NCBI RefSeq assembly: GCF_900091475.1
Contig: NZ_FMIB01000002.1
Coordinates: 4,278,001 to 4,342,000, forward strand
DNA length: 64,000 nucleotides
Origin: Micromonospora chersina
GTDB taxonomy: Bacteria; Actinomycetota; Actinomycetes; Mycobacteriales; Micromonosporaceae
Reading direction: 5' to 3'
The translations under genes and the position numbers were made by a program. The notes under the pieces were generated by a model. It saw only the letters and a list, made by a program, of their open reading frames with translations. It did no database searches and was not told the origin of the DNA. Positions within the stretch are counted from its first letter, which is position 1. Each line of letters begins with the position of its first letter. This document shows positions 18,161-26,341 of this stretch, in pieces.

Positions 18161-18669
18161 CGGGTCACCTCCGTTCGGCTGGTCCGCTCGTCCAGCCCCG
18201 GCACCAGCTGGCGGAGCTTGGCCAGAGCCTTGGCGCTCTGGCTGGCCACCGTGCCGGTCCGGCAGCCGAGCAGCGCCGCGGTCTGTTCGACGCTCAGGTC
18301 CTCCAGGTAGCGCAGGGTCAGCACGGCCCGCTGCCGGGGAGGCAGTGCCCGCAGGGCGTCCCGGAGGAGCAGCCGCAGGTCGCTGTCGTCCTCGCCGGTC
18401 ACCGCCCGCTCCGGCAGCTCCGCCAGCGGCACCTCCGGGCGCCGCGCCCGGCGCCGCCAGCCGGAGACCTGGTCGTGGTAGAGGATCCGTTTCACGTACG
18501 GCTCGGCGTCGCCGCGGATGCGGGGCCAGCGGGCGTACGCCTTGGCCAGCGCGTTCTGGAGCAGGTCCTCCGCCGCGTGCTGGTTCCCGGCGAGCGCGTA
18601 CGCGACGCGCAGCAGGGCCGCTCCCCGTTCGTTGACGAACGCGGTGAACTCCCCGTCGACCTCTGCCAC
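18157..18669 (-). CDS. ECF RNA polymerase sigma factor, SigE-family (170 aa)
   Basis: The 170-residue product has sigma region 2 at about 5-70 ('FTAFVNERGAALLRVAYALAGNQHAAEDLLQNALAKAYARW') and region 4 at about 105-160 ('LPPRQRAVLTLRYLEDLSVEQTAALLGCRTGTVASQSAKALAKLRQL'). The size and the 'LRVAYALAGN.HAAEDLLQ' motif are typical of the large actinobacterial SigE-like ECF group. GTG 18669, preceded by GGAGGTGG at ideal distance, is clearly better than an in-frame upstream start that would run through the divergent ogt gene. Its regulator is probably the coupled downstream membrane protein. Confidence 0.9.
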   Translation of the reverse strand: MAEVDGEFTAFVNERGAALLRVAYALAGNQHAAEDLLQNALAKAYARWPRIRGDAEPYVKRILYHDQVSGWRRRARRPEVPLAELPERAVTGEDDSDLRLLLRDALRALPPRQRAVLTLRYLEDLSVEQTAALLGCRTGTVASQSAKALAKLRQLVPGLDERTSRTEVTR

Positions 18670-18739
18670 CGCCCACCTCCGTAGCTCAGACGCCCGGGGC
18701 GGGAGGAACTTTGCCTCATGGCGCGGGACAATGGGCGAC

Positions 18740-19219
18740 ATGCGTTGGACCGTGCTCGACTCGCCCATCGGGGAGTTCTCCGTCGGCACCGACGCCGACG
18801 CCGTCCGCGGGGCGCACTTCGGCCGGGTGGCGTCGGCGACCGAGGAGCCCGGCGACGAGGTCGCCCGGCTGGCGGTGGCCGAGTTGCGGGCGTACTTCGC
18901 CGGTGAGCTGACCGGGTTCACCGTGCCGGTGGTGGCGCCGCGCGGCTCGGAGTTCGAGCGCGCGGTGTGGCGGGAGATGACCCTCATCCCCTACGGGGAG
19001 ACGAAGACCTACGGCGAGGTGGCGAAGGCGGTCGGCGATCCGGGGGCGGCCCGGGCGGTCGGGGTGGCCTGCAACCGCAACCCGATACCCGTGATCGTGC
19101 CCTGTCACCGGATCGTCGGGGCGGGCGGCAAGCTGGTGGGCTTCGGCGGCGGGCTGCCGCGCAAGGTGACCCTGCTGGAGTTGGAAGCCGCCGTGGCGCT
19201 GCGGCACGCCTGGTCCTGA
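18740..19219 (+). CDS. ogt: Methylated-DNA--protein-cysteine S-methyltransferase
   Basis: A 159-residue O6-alkylguanine-DNA alkyltransferase. The C-terminal domain has 'FERAVWREMTLIPYGETKTYGEVA' and the active-site 'IPVIVPCHRIVGAGGKLVGFGGGL' with the alkyl-acceptor Cys in PCHR. The N-terminal domain is short, as in Ogt. It removes O6-alkyl groups from guanine by irreversible transfer to itself. ATG 18740 is used; another in-frame ATG lies 9 nt upstream at 18731 and either could be real. It is divergent from the sigma-factor gene (about 70 nt apart) and convergent with ino1, with a strong terminator between. Confidence 0.93.
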   Translation: MRWTVLDSPIGEFSVGTDADAVRGAHFGRVASATEEPGDEVARLAVAELRAYFAGELTGFTVPVVAPRGSEFERAVWREMTLIPYGETKTYGEVAKAVGDPGAARAVGVACNRNPIPVIVPCHRIVGAGGKLVGFGGGLPRKVTLLELEAAVALRHAWS

Positions 19220-19234
19220 CGTACACACAAAAAG

Positions 19235-19262
19235 AAGGCCGGGTCCGTGCGGACCCGGCCTT
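19235..19262. terminator. Bidirectional terminator between ogt and ino1
   Basis: A perfect 12-bp stem (19235-19246 with 19251-19262) closes a GTGC tetraloop. An A-rich run precedes it and a TT.CTTCC stretch follows, so it reads as an intrinsic terminator in both directions. It lies between two convergent genes. Confidence 0.88.
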
Positions 19263-19281
19263 CCTTCCGTTGCTCAGCGCG

Positions 19282-20361
19282 TCAGCGCTCGACCTCGCCG
19301 GCGATGAACGCCTCGACGGCGGCGTGCGCGTCGTGGTCGGCGTACTGCTGCGGCGGGGACTTCATGAAGTACGAGGACGCGGAGAGGATCGGGCCACCGA
19401 TCTTCCGGTCCAGCGCGATCTTCGCGGCCCGGACGGCGTCGATGATGACACCTGCCGAGTTCGGGGAGTCCCACACCTCGAGCTTGAGCTCGGCGTTGAG
19501 CGGGGTGTCACCGAAGGAGCGGCCCTCCAGGCGGATGTACGCCCACTTGCGGTCGTCCAGCCACGGCACGTGGTCGGACGGGCCGATGTGCACGTCGCTC
19601 TTCTGCATCTCGTGCGGGATCTGGGAGGTCACCGACTGGGTCTTCGAGATCTTCTTCGAGACCAGGCGGTTGCGCTCCAGCATGTTCATGAAGTCCATGT
19701 TGCCGCCGAAGTTGAGCTGGTACGTGCGCAGCAGCTCGACCCCGCGGTCCTCGAAGAGCTTCGCGAGGGCGCGGTGCACGATGGTGGCGCCGACCTGGCT
19801 CTTGATGTCGTCACCGACGATCGGCAGGCCCGCGTCCTCGAACTTCTTGGCCCACTCCGGGTCGGAGGCGATGAAGACCGGCAGGGCGTTCACGAACGCG
19901 CAGCCCGCGTCGATCGCGGCCTGGGCGTAGAACTTGTCGGCCTGCTCGGAGCCCACCGGCAGGTAGGAGACGACCACGTCGACCTGCGCGTCGCGCAGCG
20001 CCTGGGCCACGTCGACCGGCTCGGCGTCCGACTCCTCGATGATCTCGCGGTAGTACTGGCCGAGACCGTCGAAGGTCGGGCCGCGCTGCACGGTGACGCC
20101 GGTCGGCGGCACGTCGCACAGCTTGATGGTGTTGTTTTCGCTGGCCACGATGGCCTCGGCGAGGTCCATGCCCACCTTCTTGGCGTCCACGTCGAACGCC
20201 GCGACGAACTTCACGTCCGAGACGTGGTAGTCGCCGAAGGTGACGTGCATGAGACCCGGGACGCGGTCGTTCGGGTCGGCGTTCCGGTAGTACTCCACGC
20301 CCTGCACGAGGGACGAGGCGCAGTTACCTACACCGACGATGGCGACGCGGACGGAGCCCAT
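19282..20361 (-). CDS. ino1: Inositol-3-phosphate (myo-inositol-1-phosphate) synthase
   Basis: The 359-residue protein has the NAD-binding '[22 protein letters not shown]' at the N terminus and the synthase core further on: '[17 protein letters not shown]', '[11 protein letters not shown]', 'KSKKISKTQ'-like lysines and '[18 protein letters not shown]'. It turns glucose-6-phosphate into inositol-3-phosphate, the first step to phosphatidylinositol and mycothiol. ATG 20361 is preceded by GAAGGAGG at 8 nt, better than an in-frame start at 20388. The PadR-family gene lies 23 nt upstream in the same direction, as in the mycobacterial Rv0047c-Rv0046c pair, so the two are probably one transcript under the palindromic operator at 21065-21089. 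Confidence 0.96.
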   Translation of the reverse strand: MGSVRVAIVGVGNCASSLVQGVEYYRNADPNDRVPGLMHVTFGDYHVSDVKFVAAFDVDAKKVGMDLAEAIVASENNTIKLCDVPPTGVTVQRGPTFDGLGQYYREIIEESDAEPVDVAQALRDAQVDVVVSYLPVGSEQADKFYAQAAIDAGCAFVNALPVFIASDPEWAKKFEDAGLPIVGDDIKSQVGATIVHRALAKLFEDRGVELLRTYQLNFGGNMDFMNMLERNRLVSKKISKTQSVTSQIPHEMQKSDVHIGPSDHVPWLDDRKWAYIRLEGRSFGDTPLNAELKLEVWDSPNSAGVIIDAVRAAKIALDRKIGGPILSASSYFMKSPPQQYADHDAHAAVEAFIAGEVER

Positions 20362-20384
20362 AACGTCTGCCTCCTTCTTCTTCA

Positions 20385-21023
20385 TCACGGCCGCTTCGTC
20401 CTGGACTCTCCAGGCGGGGGCGGGCTGTCGTTTTCTCCTCGGCCGCCGGTCGTCCCGGGTTGGGGGACCGTCGGGGCTCGGCCGGAGCGCTCGTTGGCGA
20501 TGAGCTCCTCCAGCCAGCGGACCTCGCGCTCACAGGCGTCGAGCCCGTGGCGTTGCAGTTCCAGGGTGTACGCGTCGAGCCGCTCGGCTGCCCGGCCGAG
20601 CACGTCACGAAGGCCCTCGCGACGCTCCTCGATCTTCCGGCGACGACCTTCCAGGATCCGGAGCCGGGTGGCCTGGTCGGTCCGGGCGAAGAACGCGAAG
20701 TGCACGCCGAAGCCCGTGTCGTCGTACGTCTCGGGTCCAGCCTGCGCTATGAGCTGGGCGAAGCGTTCCTTGCCCTCCGCGGTAATGGTGTAGACCACCC
20801 GACCGCGTCGGCTGGTCAGCGCGGGAACCTCCTCGGCGGTCGCGGGTGTCTCGGCGGCTTCGATGATCCATCCCGCCGCCTGCAGCCGGCGCAGGGTCGG
20901 GTAGAGCGAGCCGTAGCTGATCGCCGCCCGGATCGCGCCGAGCTTGGCGGTCAACTCCTTACGCAGCTCGTAGCCGTGCATCGGAGCCTCCTGCAGGAGG
21001 CCCAGGATGGCGAGTTCGAGCAC
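20385..21023 (-). CDS. PadR-family transcriptional regulator of ino1
   Basis: The 212-residue product begins with the PadR winged helix: '[28 protein letters not shown]' and '[20 protein letters not shown]', followed by '[19 protein letters not shown]'. The C-terminal half is a helical Vir-like dimerisation domain with many Arg and Glu residues. GTG 21023 matches the usual start of this family; the GTG/ATG further upstream would place the operator within the coding region. A perfect inverted repeat lies 42-66 nt upstream of the start, suggesting self-regulation. The position upstream of ino1 is conserved in actinobacteria, so it is probably the repressor of inositol synthesis; the effector is unknown. 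Confidence 0.9.
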   Translation of the reverse strand: MLELAILGLLQEAPMHGYELRKELTAKLGAIRAAISYGSLYPTLRRLQAAGWIIEAAETPATAEEVPALTSRRGRVVYTITAEGKERFAQLIAQAGPETYDDTGFGVHFAFFARTDQATRLRILEGRRRKIEERREGLRDVLGRAAERLDAYTLELQRHGLDACEREVRWLEELIANERSGRAPTVPQPGTTGGRGENDSPPPPGESRTKRP

Positions 21024-21064
21024 GGGCCATCCCTTCTTACCCCCGGCGCGGAGTGGTAACCGCC

Positions 21065-21089
21065 GCGATGTATCGAACCGATACATCGC
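21065..21089. promoter_or_regulatory. Palindromic operator for the PadR regulator
   Basis: A perfect 11-bp inverted repeat, half-site GCGATGTATCG, with a 3-nt AAC spacer. It contains the ATGT...ACAT ends that PadR proteins recognise. It lies just upstream of the padR-ino1 unit and probably overlaps or abuts its promoter. Confidence 0.75.
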
Positions 21090-21197
21090 ACGTTAGCGGA
21101 GACGCATGATCAGGGCAAACCCCCGATTACGCGGTTCTGTCGTCACGGATCGTGACGGTGGTCGCCTCGTCCCGCCGGACCGCGTACCCTTTGCCGC

Positions 21198-21644
21198 ATG
21201 CGTACGCAGCGCCAGGTGGTCGACTACTCGCTCCAGAAGCGAGCGGTGCTGCGTGAACTCCTCGCCGGGCGGATCGGCACGTACGACGTCTGCGACGCCT
21301 CGCCGTACCTGAAGAACGCCGCCCGCTTCCACGGCGAGCCCACCGACCAGCGCTGCCCGATCTGCCGCAGTGAGAACCTCATCCACGTCCACTACATTTA
21401 CGGCGACGAACTCAAGCAGTCGGCCGGCCAGGCGCGTACCCGGGCGGAGTTGCCCGTCCTGGCGATGACCCTGCGTGAGTTCCAGGTGTTCGTGGTGGAG
21501 GTGTGCCCCGGCTGTGACTGGAACCATCTCGTCGAGCAGTTCCTGCTCGGCCGGGACGGTCTGGCCGGCGGCACGGAGGATGCGGTGGAGCAGGAGACCG
21601 CGACCGGCTCCACCCCTCGGCGAAGGCGAGAGGCCCAACGGTGA
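21198..21644 (+). CDS. DUF5318 family zinc-ribbon-like protein
   Basis: The 148-residue product matches the small conserved actinobacterial protein found upstream of ponA1 (Rv0049 in M. tuberculosis). Two cysteine pairs, 'CPICRSE' around residue 55 and 'VCPGCDWNH' around residue 103, suggest a zinc ribbon. The ends are basic and variable. The function is not known. The ATG at 21198 gives the conserved start ('QRQVVDYSLQKRAVLRELLAGR'). It diverges from padR and is followed by the PBP gene 194 nt downstream. Confidence 0.88.
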   Translation: MRTQRQVVDYSLQKRAVLRELLAGRIGTYDVCDASPYLKNAARFHGEPTDQRCPICRSENLIHVHYIYGDELKQSAGQARTRAELPVLAMTLREFQVFVVEVCPGCDWNHLVEQFLLGRDGLAGGTEDAVEQETATGSTPRRRREAQR

Positions 21645-21838
21645 ACCCGGCTGTCCCGATCGATCCCGACCTGATCCATGGGCGGGGCGAGCGACAGCTG
21701 CTAGGTCTGATTGGTCCGAATAGGTCGGATTTGACGCCTGCGCCCCGGCACGCCCGGGGTGTAGCGTCTCGTGTTCCATCTCACGGCAACCCGGTGGCGG
21801 CGCGTCCGCGCCCCACCGCGACCGGCAGGGTGTGAGGA

Positions 21839-24619
21839 ATGAACTACGGCGATCCCAGTTCTTCGCGTGGGCGGGCCCAGATCCCGGGCCCGAACGGCGA
21901 CCCGCACGGGAACGGCTGGTCCTCCGGGTCCGAGGGCGCTGCCTCGGCCCGGGCCTCCGTGACGCCGCGCGGCTCCGCGTCCGGCGGCCGGGCCTCGGTC
22001 GGCGGCGCGGCACCGGCACCCCGCGGTGCCGCGGGCTCGGCCTCCGTGGGCCGGGCCGGCCCGGGACGCGCCTCGGTGCCCGTCTCGCCAGCACCCGGCG
22101 GGCGGGCTTCCGTGCCGGTGTCCCCGGGAGCACCGGCCGGGCGTGCGTCCGTCGGCGCGGCGAGCGTCGGCACGGCCGGGCGGGCGAGCGTCGGCTCGGC
22201 GGCCGTGGGCGGCCGGGCCACGGTGGCCCGGGCCGGCGTGCCCGGCATGGCCGGTGGCGGCCCCGGTGGGCCCGGCGGTCCGACCGGCCCCGGCCGGGGT
22301 GGTCGCGGCGGGCGCGGGGACGACCCGGCGTCGCGGGCCCGGGCGAAGAAGCGCCGGCGCATCAACATCATGATCGCCGGGTTCGCCGTCTTCATCATGC
22401 TCGCCGGCATGGGCGTGGTCGGCTTCACCTGGTACTCGCAGAAGGTGCCGCTGCCCGAGGACACCATCCCGCCGCTGTCGACCACCATCTACGACAGCAC
22501 CGGCAAGACGGCCATCGCCAAGATCGGTGACCAGAACCGGCAGCTGGTCACCATCGAGCAGATCCCGGAGTGGGTCCAGCACGCCGTCGCCGCGGCCGAG
22601 GACCGGAACTTCTACCGGCACTCCGGTGTGGACTACAAGGGCATCGCCCGGGCCGCCTGGAACAACATCAGCGGCGGCGACAAGCAGGGCGCCTCGACGA
22701 TCACCCAGCAGTACGCCCGCAACGCGTTCGACAACCTGAACCAGGACACGTACGGCCGCAAGGTGAAGGAGGCGATCCTCGCCTCCAAGCTGAACGACAA
22801 GTACGACAAGCGCACGATCATGCAGCACTACCTGAACGTGATCTACTTCGGCCGCGGCGCGTACGGCATCCAGGCGGCGGCGCAGACGTACTTCAAGAAG
22901 GACGTCTCCAAGCTGACCGTGGCGGAGGCGGCCGTGCTCGCCGCGCTCATCAAGCAGCCCGAGCCCGACACGAGCACGGGTCACAAGGGTTACGACCCGG
23001 CGATCAACCCGCAGGCCGCGCTGGACCGGTGGAACTACGTCATCAACGGCATGATCACCGAGAAGTGGCTCGACGCGCCGAACATGCCGCAGCATCCCAC
23101 CGAGTACCCGACCAAGACGCTGCAGAAGCCCACGAAGAACAACGGCGGCGGCTTCGGCATCGACACCCCGTACGGCAACGTCGTCAACTATGTCTCGCAG
23201 GAACTGCGCGAGATGAAGCTCTGCACCGACAACGAGGCCGAGGTGACCGACAAGAAGCCGCTCTGCGCGAAGGCGTTGAGCCGGGGCGGCTACAAGATCA
23301 CCACCACCATCAACAAGAAGATGCAGGAGGCGGCGCTCGACGCCGCCCAGCGGGCCAAGAAGGGCTCCGAGCTCTACGGGCAGCCGAAGAACCTGATGGC
23401 CGCCGTGGTGTCGATCGACCCGAAGACCGGGCGGGTGCTCGCCTACTACGGCGGAGACAACGGCACCGGCACCGACTACGCCGGCAAGAACAACGAGAAC
23501 GGCGTGGTCAGCGGCGGGCACTCGCCGGGTTCAAGCTTCAAGATCTACACGCTGGCCGCGGCGCTCAAGGCGGACATCTCCATCAAGTCGCGGTGGAAGG
23601 GCTCGGCGTTCACCCCGGAGGGCACGAAGTTCAAGGTCAGCAACGCCGGTGCCGACAAGGTCTCCTGTGGCGACTCCTGCACCCTTGAGCAGTCGACCCT
23701 CAAGTCGCTGAACGTGCCGTTCTACTACATCACCGAGCAGATCGGCCCGGACAAGGTAATTGACATGGCCAAGCAGGCCGGCGTGACCACGATGTGGCAG
23801 ACCGACACCAATCCGGCGACGCCGCACGACCTCACCAAGGCCGACCCGAAGGACCTGGCCCCGGCACCGTTCTTCCACGTGGTCGGCTACGGCCAGTACC
23901 CGATCACCGTGCTCGACCACGCCAACGGCGTGGCGACCTTCGCCAACCAGGGTGTCTACAACAAGGCGCACTTCGTGAAGCTGGTGCAGAAGCAGAACAC
24001 GGTCACCGGCAAGTGGGACACGGTCGGCGGGGAGAAGCTCAAGGGACAGCAGCGGATCGACAAGGGCATCGTCGCCGACGTCACCTCCGTGCTCGAGCAG
24101 TACCCGGGCCACGTGAACCGCCGCCTGGACGACGGCCGCAAGGCCGCCGAGAAGACCGGTACCTGGGAACTCGGTGACGGCAGCACCCGCAACGGCGACG
24201 CCTGGATGATCGGTTACACGCCGCAGCTCGCCACGGCCGTCTGGGTGGGTAACGTCAAGGACCGCAAGGCGATCAAGGACAAGAACGGCAACGACATCAG
24301 CGGTGCCAGGATGCCCGGCGCGATCTTCCAGCGCTTCATGAACGAGGCGCTCAAGGGCCAGGAGCAGGTGGACTTCCCGCCGGCCGCGCACGTCGGCAAG
24401 GACGACGCCGGCAACGGCGAGCCGCCGCCGCCGGACCCGACGCAGCCGGGCCAGCAGCCGGGCTGCGACCCGCTGGGCCTGTTCTGTCCCGGCGGCACCC
24501 CCGGCGGTGGCACCCCCGGCGGTGGCGGTCCGGGTGGCGGCGGCCCGGGTGGCGGCGGCCCCGGTGGGGGCGGTGGCGGCCTGCTGCCGAGCACACCACC
24601 GACCCGGCAGGCCTACTGA
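21839..24619 (+). CDS. ponA: Class A penicillin-binding protein (PonA-type transglycosylase/transpeptidase)
   Basis: A 926-residue bifunctional PBP. A long low-complexity cytosolic tail (1-174) holds six RASV units. A membrane helix spans about 175-197. The GT51 glycosyltransferase carries catalytic Glu254 in 'AAEDRNFYRHSGVD', then 'GASTITQQYARN' and 'YFGRGAYGIQAAA'. The transpeptidase has the SxxK at Ser565-Lys568, an SLN-type motif in 'TLKSLNVPFYY', and KTGT at 772-775. The tail is Gly/Pro-rich. It polymerises and cross-links peptidoglycan outside the membrane. It is the positional equivalent of mycobacterial ponA1 (Rv0050), next to the DUF5318 and GT87 genes. The ATG at 21839 has a close GAGGA; the exact start is uncertain within the tail. 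Confidence 0.95.
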   Translation: MNYGDPSSSRGRAQIPGPNGDPHGNGWSSGSEGAASARASVTPRGSASGGRASVGGAAPAPRGAAGSASVGRAGPGRASVPVSPAPGGRASVPVSPGAPAGRASVGAASVGTAGRASVGSAAVGGRATVARAGVPGMAGGGPGGPGGPTGPGRGGRGGRGDDPASRARAKKRRRINIMIAGFAVFIMLAGMGVVGFTWYSQKVPLPEDTIPPLSTTIYDSTGKTAIAKIGDQNRQLVTIEQIPEWVQHAVAAAEDRNFYRHSGVDYKGIARAAWNNISGGDKQGASTITQQYARNAFDNLNQDTYGRKVKEAILASKLNDKYDKRTIMQHYLNVIYFGRGAYGIQAAAQTYFKKDVSKLTVAEAAVLAALIKQPEPDTSTGHKGYDPAINPQAALDRWNYVINGMITEKWLDAPNMPQHPTEYPTKTLQKPTKNNGGGFGIDTPYGNVVNYVSQELREMKLCTDNEAEVTDKKPLCAKALSRGGYKITTTINKKMQEAALDAAQRAKKGSELYGQPKNLMAAVVSIDPKTGRVLAYYGGDNGTGTDYAGKNNENGVVSGGHSPGSSFKIYTLAAALKADISIKSRWKGSAFTPEGTKFKVSNAGADKVSCGDSCTLEQSTLKSLNVPFYYITEQIGPDKVIDMAKQAGVTTMWQTDTNPATPHDLTKADPKDLAPAPFFHVVGYGQYPITVLDHANGVATFANQGVYNKAHFVKLVQKQNTVTGKWDTVGGEKLKGQQRIDKGIVADVTSVLEQYPGHVNRRLDDGRKAAEKTGTWELGDGSTRNGDAWMIGYTPQLATAVWVGNVKDRKAIKDKNGNDISGARMPGAIFQRFMNEALKGQEQVDFPPAAHVGKDDAGNGEPPPPDPTQPGQQPGCDPLGLFCPGGTPGGGTPGGGGPGGGGPGGGGPGGGGGGLLPSTPPTRQAY
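21950..22192 (+). repeat. RASV tetrapeptide repeats in the cytosolic tail of the PBP
   Basis: Six copies of Arg-Ala-Ser-Val occur at residues 38-41, 51-54, 77-80, 89-92, 102-105 and 115-118, with related SASV, AASV and RATV units between and after them. The spacing is irregular (12-26 residues). The tail is otherwise Gly, Pro and Ala. Confidence 0.75.
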
Positions 24620-24633
24620 CGCCCACGGCCTGA

Positions 24634-24670
24634 CGACGGCGGCCGGACCAACCTGGTCCGGCCGCCGTCG
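24634..24670 (+). terminator. Intrinsic terminator after ponA
   Basis: A perfect 17-bp GC-rich stem (24634-24650 with 24654-24670) with a 3-nt ACC loop begins 15 nt after the ponA stop. No T run follows, which is common for terminators in GC-rich actinobacteria. Confidence 0.8.
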
Positions 24671-24742
24671 GCGTTCCGCGTACCGGAATTTCTGCGCGCG
24701 AGGCGCGACGGCGGGGCCCGGCGTACGGCAGGATGCCTCTCC

Positions 24743-26329
24743 ATGAGCACCGAGTCGACCGCAGGCATCGACGAGAACGGGTCCGACCGGCAACTCCAGC
24801 TCGGCACGTCCGCGTCCGCGGGACGACCTGGAGCCGTCGTGGACCACCCGTCCCGCTCGGACGGCTTCGTCCGCGGCGCCGCCGGGCTGATCGGCGGCCC
24901 GCTGGGTGACCACGCCGTCGCCCTGGACCGGCCCGCCGGCCGGGAGGGCCGGTTCTGGACCGCGGCGCGGATCGTGCTGGCCCTGGTCTGCCTGACGCTG
25001 GCCCTGCACTGGGTGCAGAAGTCGCCCTGTCAGGACGGCGCCTGGCAGAACAACGTCCAGTACACGCGGATGTGCTACACCGACGTGCTGGCCCTCTACT
25101 ACGCCGAGGGGCTCAACGAGGGCAAGGTCCCGTACGCCGACCACCCGGTGGAGTACCCGGTGCTGACCGGCTACTTCATGGGCGCGCTCGGCCTGCCGGT
25201 GCACGCCCTCGGCGTCGACAACCCCGGCATCAACCAGGGGCAGTGGTTCTACAACCTCAACGCGCTGGTGCTCAGCGCGTTGGCCGTCGCCACCGTCGCC
25301 GTGATCCTCAGCCTGCGGCGCCGACGACCCTGGGACGCCGCCCTCTTCGCGCTCTCACCGGCCCTCGTGCTCACCGCCACCGTCAACTGGGACCTGCTCG
25401 CCGTCGGGCTGGCCGCCTTCGGGCTGTGGGCCTGGGCGCGCACCCGACTCGACCTCGCCGGTGTCCTGCTCGCCGGTCTGGCCGGGGTGCTGCTCGGACT
25501 CGGCGGCGCGGCGAAGCTGTGGCCACTGTTCATCCTCGGGCCGATCCTGGTGCTCGCGGTCCGCGCCGGCCGCATCCTGCACGCCGTCGTGTCCGTCGGC
25601 GCGGCCGCGCTGACGGTCGTGGTGGTGAACCTCCCGGTGGCGATCCCCTACCCCGAGAGCTGGGGCAGGTTCTTCGACCTGAACACCACCCGGCCGATCG
25701 ACTGGGGCACGCTCTGGTACATCGGCCGCTACCTCGACGGCCGGGTCAGCCCGTCCGCGCCCGGCGACCTCGGGCCCTTCGAGTGGCTGAACGTGCACAT
25801 CTCCACCCTCAACTGGGTGTCGTACCTGCTCTTCGGCCTGGCCTGCGCCGGCGTCGCCGCGCTGGCGCTGCTCGCACCGCGCCGGCCCCGGCTCGCCCAG
25901 CTGGCCTTCCTGGTGGTCGCCGCCTTCCTGATCTTCAGCAAGGTCTGGTCCCAGCAGTTCGTGCTGTGGCTGCTCCCGCTGGCGGTGCTCGCCCGGCCAC
26001 GCTGGGGCGCCTTCCTGGCCTGGCAGGTCGCCGAGGTCTGCTACTTCGCCGCCTTCTACGGCGAGCTGCTCGGCGCGGCCACCACCCGGCCGGTCTTCCC
26101 CGAGGGCGTCTTCGTGCTGGCCGCCAGCCTGCGCCTGATCACCGTGGCGGTGCTCTGCGGCTTCGTGATCCGGGACATTCTGCGCCCCGAGCGGGACGCC
26201 GTCCGGGACACCTACGCCGACGACCCCGACGGCGGCGTGCTCGACGGCGCCGAGGACGCGCCCTGGTACCAGCGCTGGCGGCACCGCCCCGCCGCCGTCG
26301 ACCGACCCGCCGAGCCGGTCACCGCCTGA
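24743..26329 (+). CDS. GT87-like polyprenyl-phosphate-mannose-dependent mannosyltransferase family protein
   Basis: The 528-residue protein has about ten membrane segments after an 75-residue cytosolic N terminus. The loop after the first helix has 'CYTDVLALYYAEGLNEGKVPYADHPVEYPVLTGYFM', with the acidic residues of a GT-C active site, as in the DUF2029/GT87 family. It is the positional orthologue of Rv0051, which follows ponA1 in M. tuberculosis. Members use polyprenyl-phosphate mannose to extend lipoglycans or glycoproteins; the acceptor here is unknown. ATG 24743 is preceded by AGGA at 9 nt. It converges with the next membrane protein gene with only 12 nt between the stops. Confidence 0.82.
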   Translation: MSTESTAGIDENGSDRQLQLGTSASAGRPGAVVDHPSRSDGFVRGAAGLIGGPLGDHAVALDRPAGREGRFWTAARIVLALVCLTLALHWVQKSPCQDGAWQNNVQYTRMCYTDVLALYYAEGLNEGKVPYADHPVEYPVLTGYFMGALGLPVHALGVDNPGINQGQWFYNLNALVLSALAVATVAVILSLRRRRPWDAALFALSPALVLTATVNWDLLAVGLAAFGLWAWARTRLDLAGVLLAGLAGVLLGLGGAAKLWPLFILGPILVLAVRAGRILHAVVSVGAAALTVVVVNLPVAIPYPESWGRFFDLNTTRPIDWGTLWYIGRYLDGRVSPSAPGDLGPFEWLNVHISTLNWVSYLLFGLACAGVAALALLAPRRPRLAQLAFLVVAAFLIFSKVWSQQFVLWLLPLAVLARPRWGAFLAWQVAEVCYFAAFYGELLGAATTRPVFPEGVFVLAASLRLITVAVLCGFVIRDILRPERDAVRDTYADDPDGGVLDGAEDAPWYQRWRHRPAAVDRPAEPVTA

Positions 26330-26341
26330 CCGGGGACCCGG

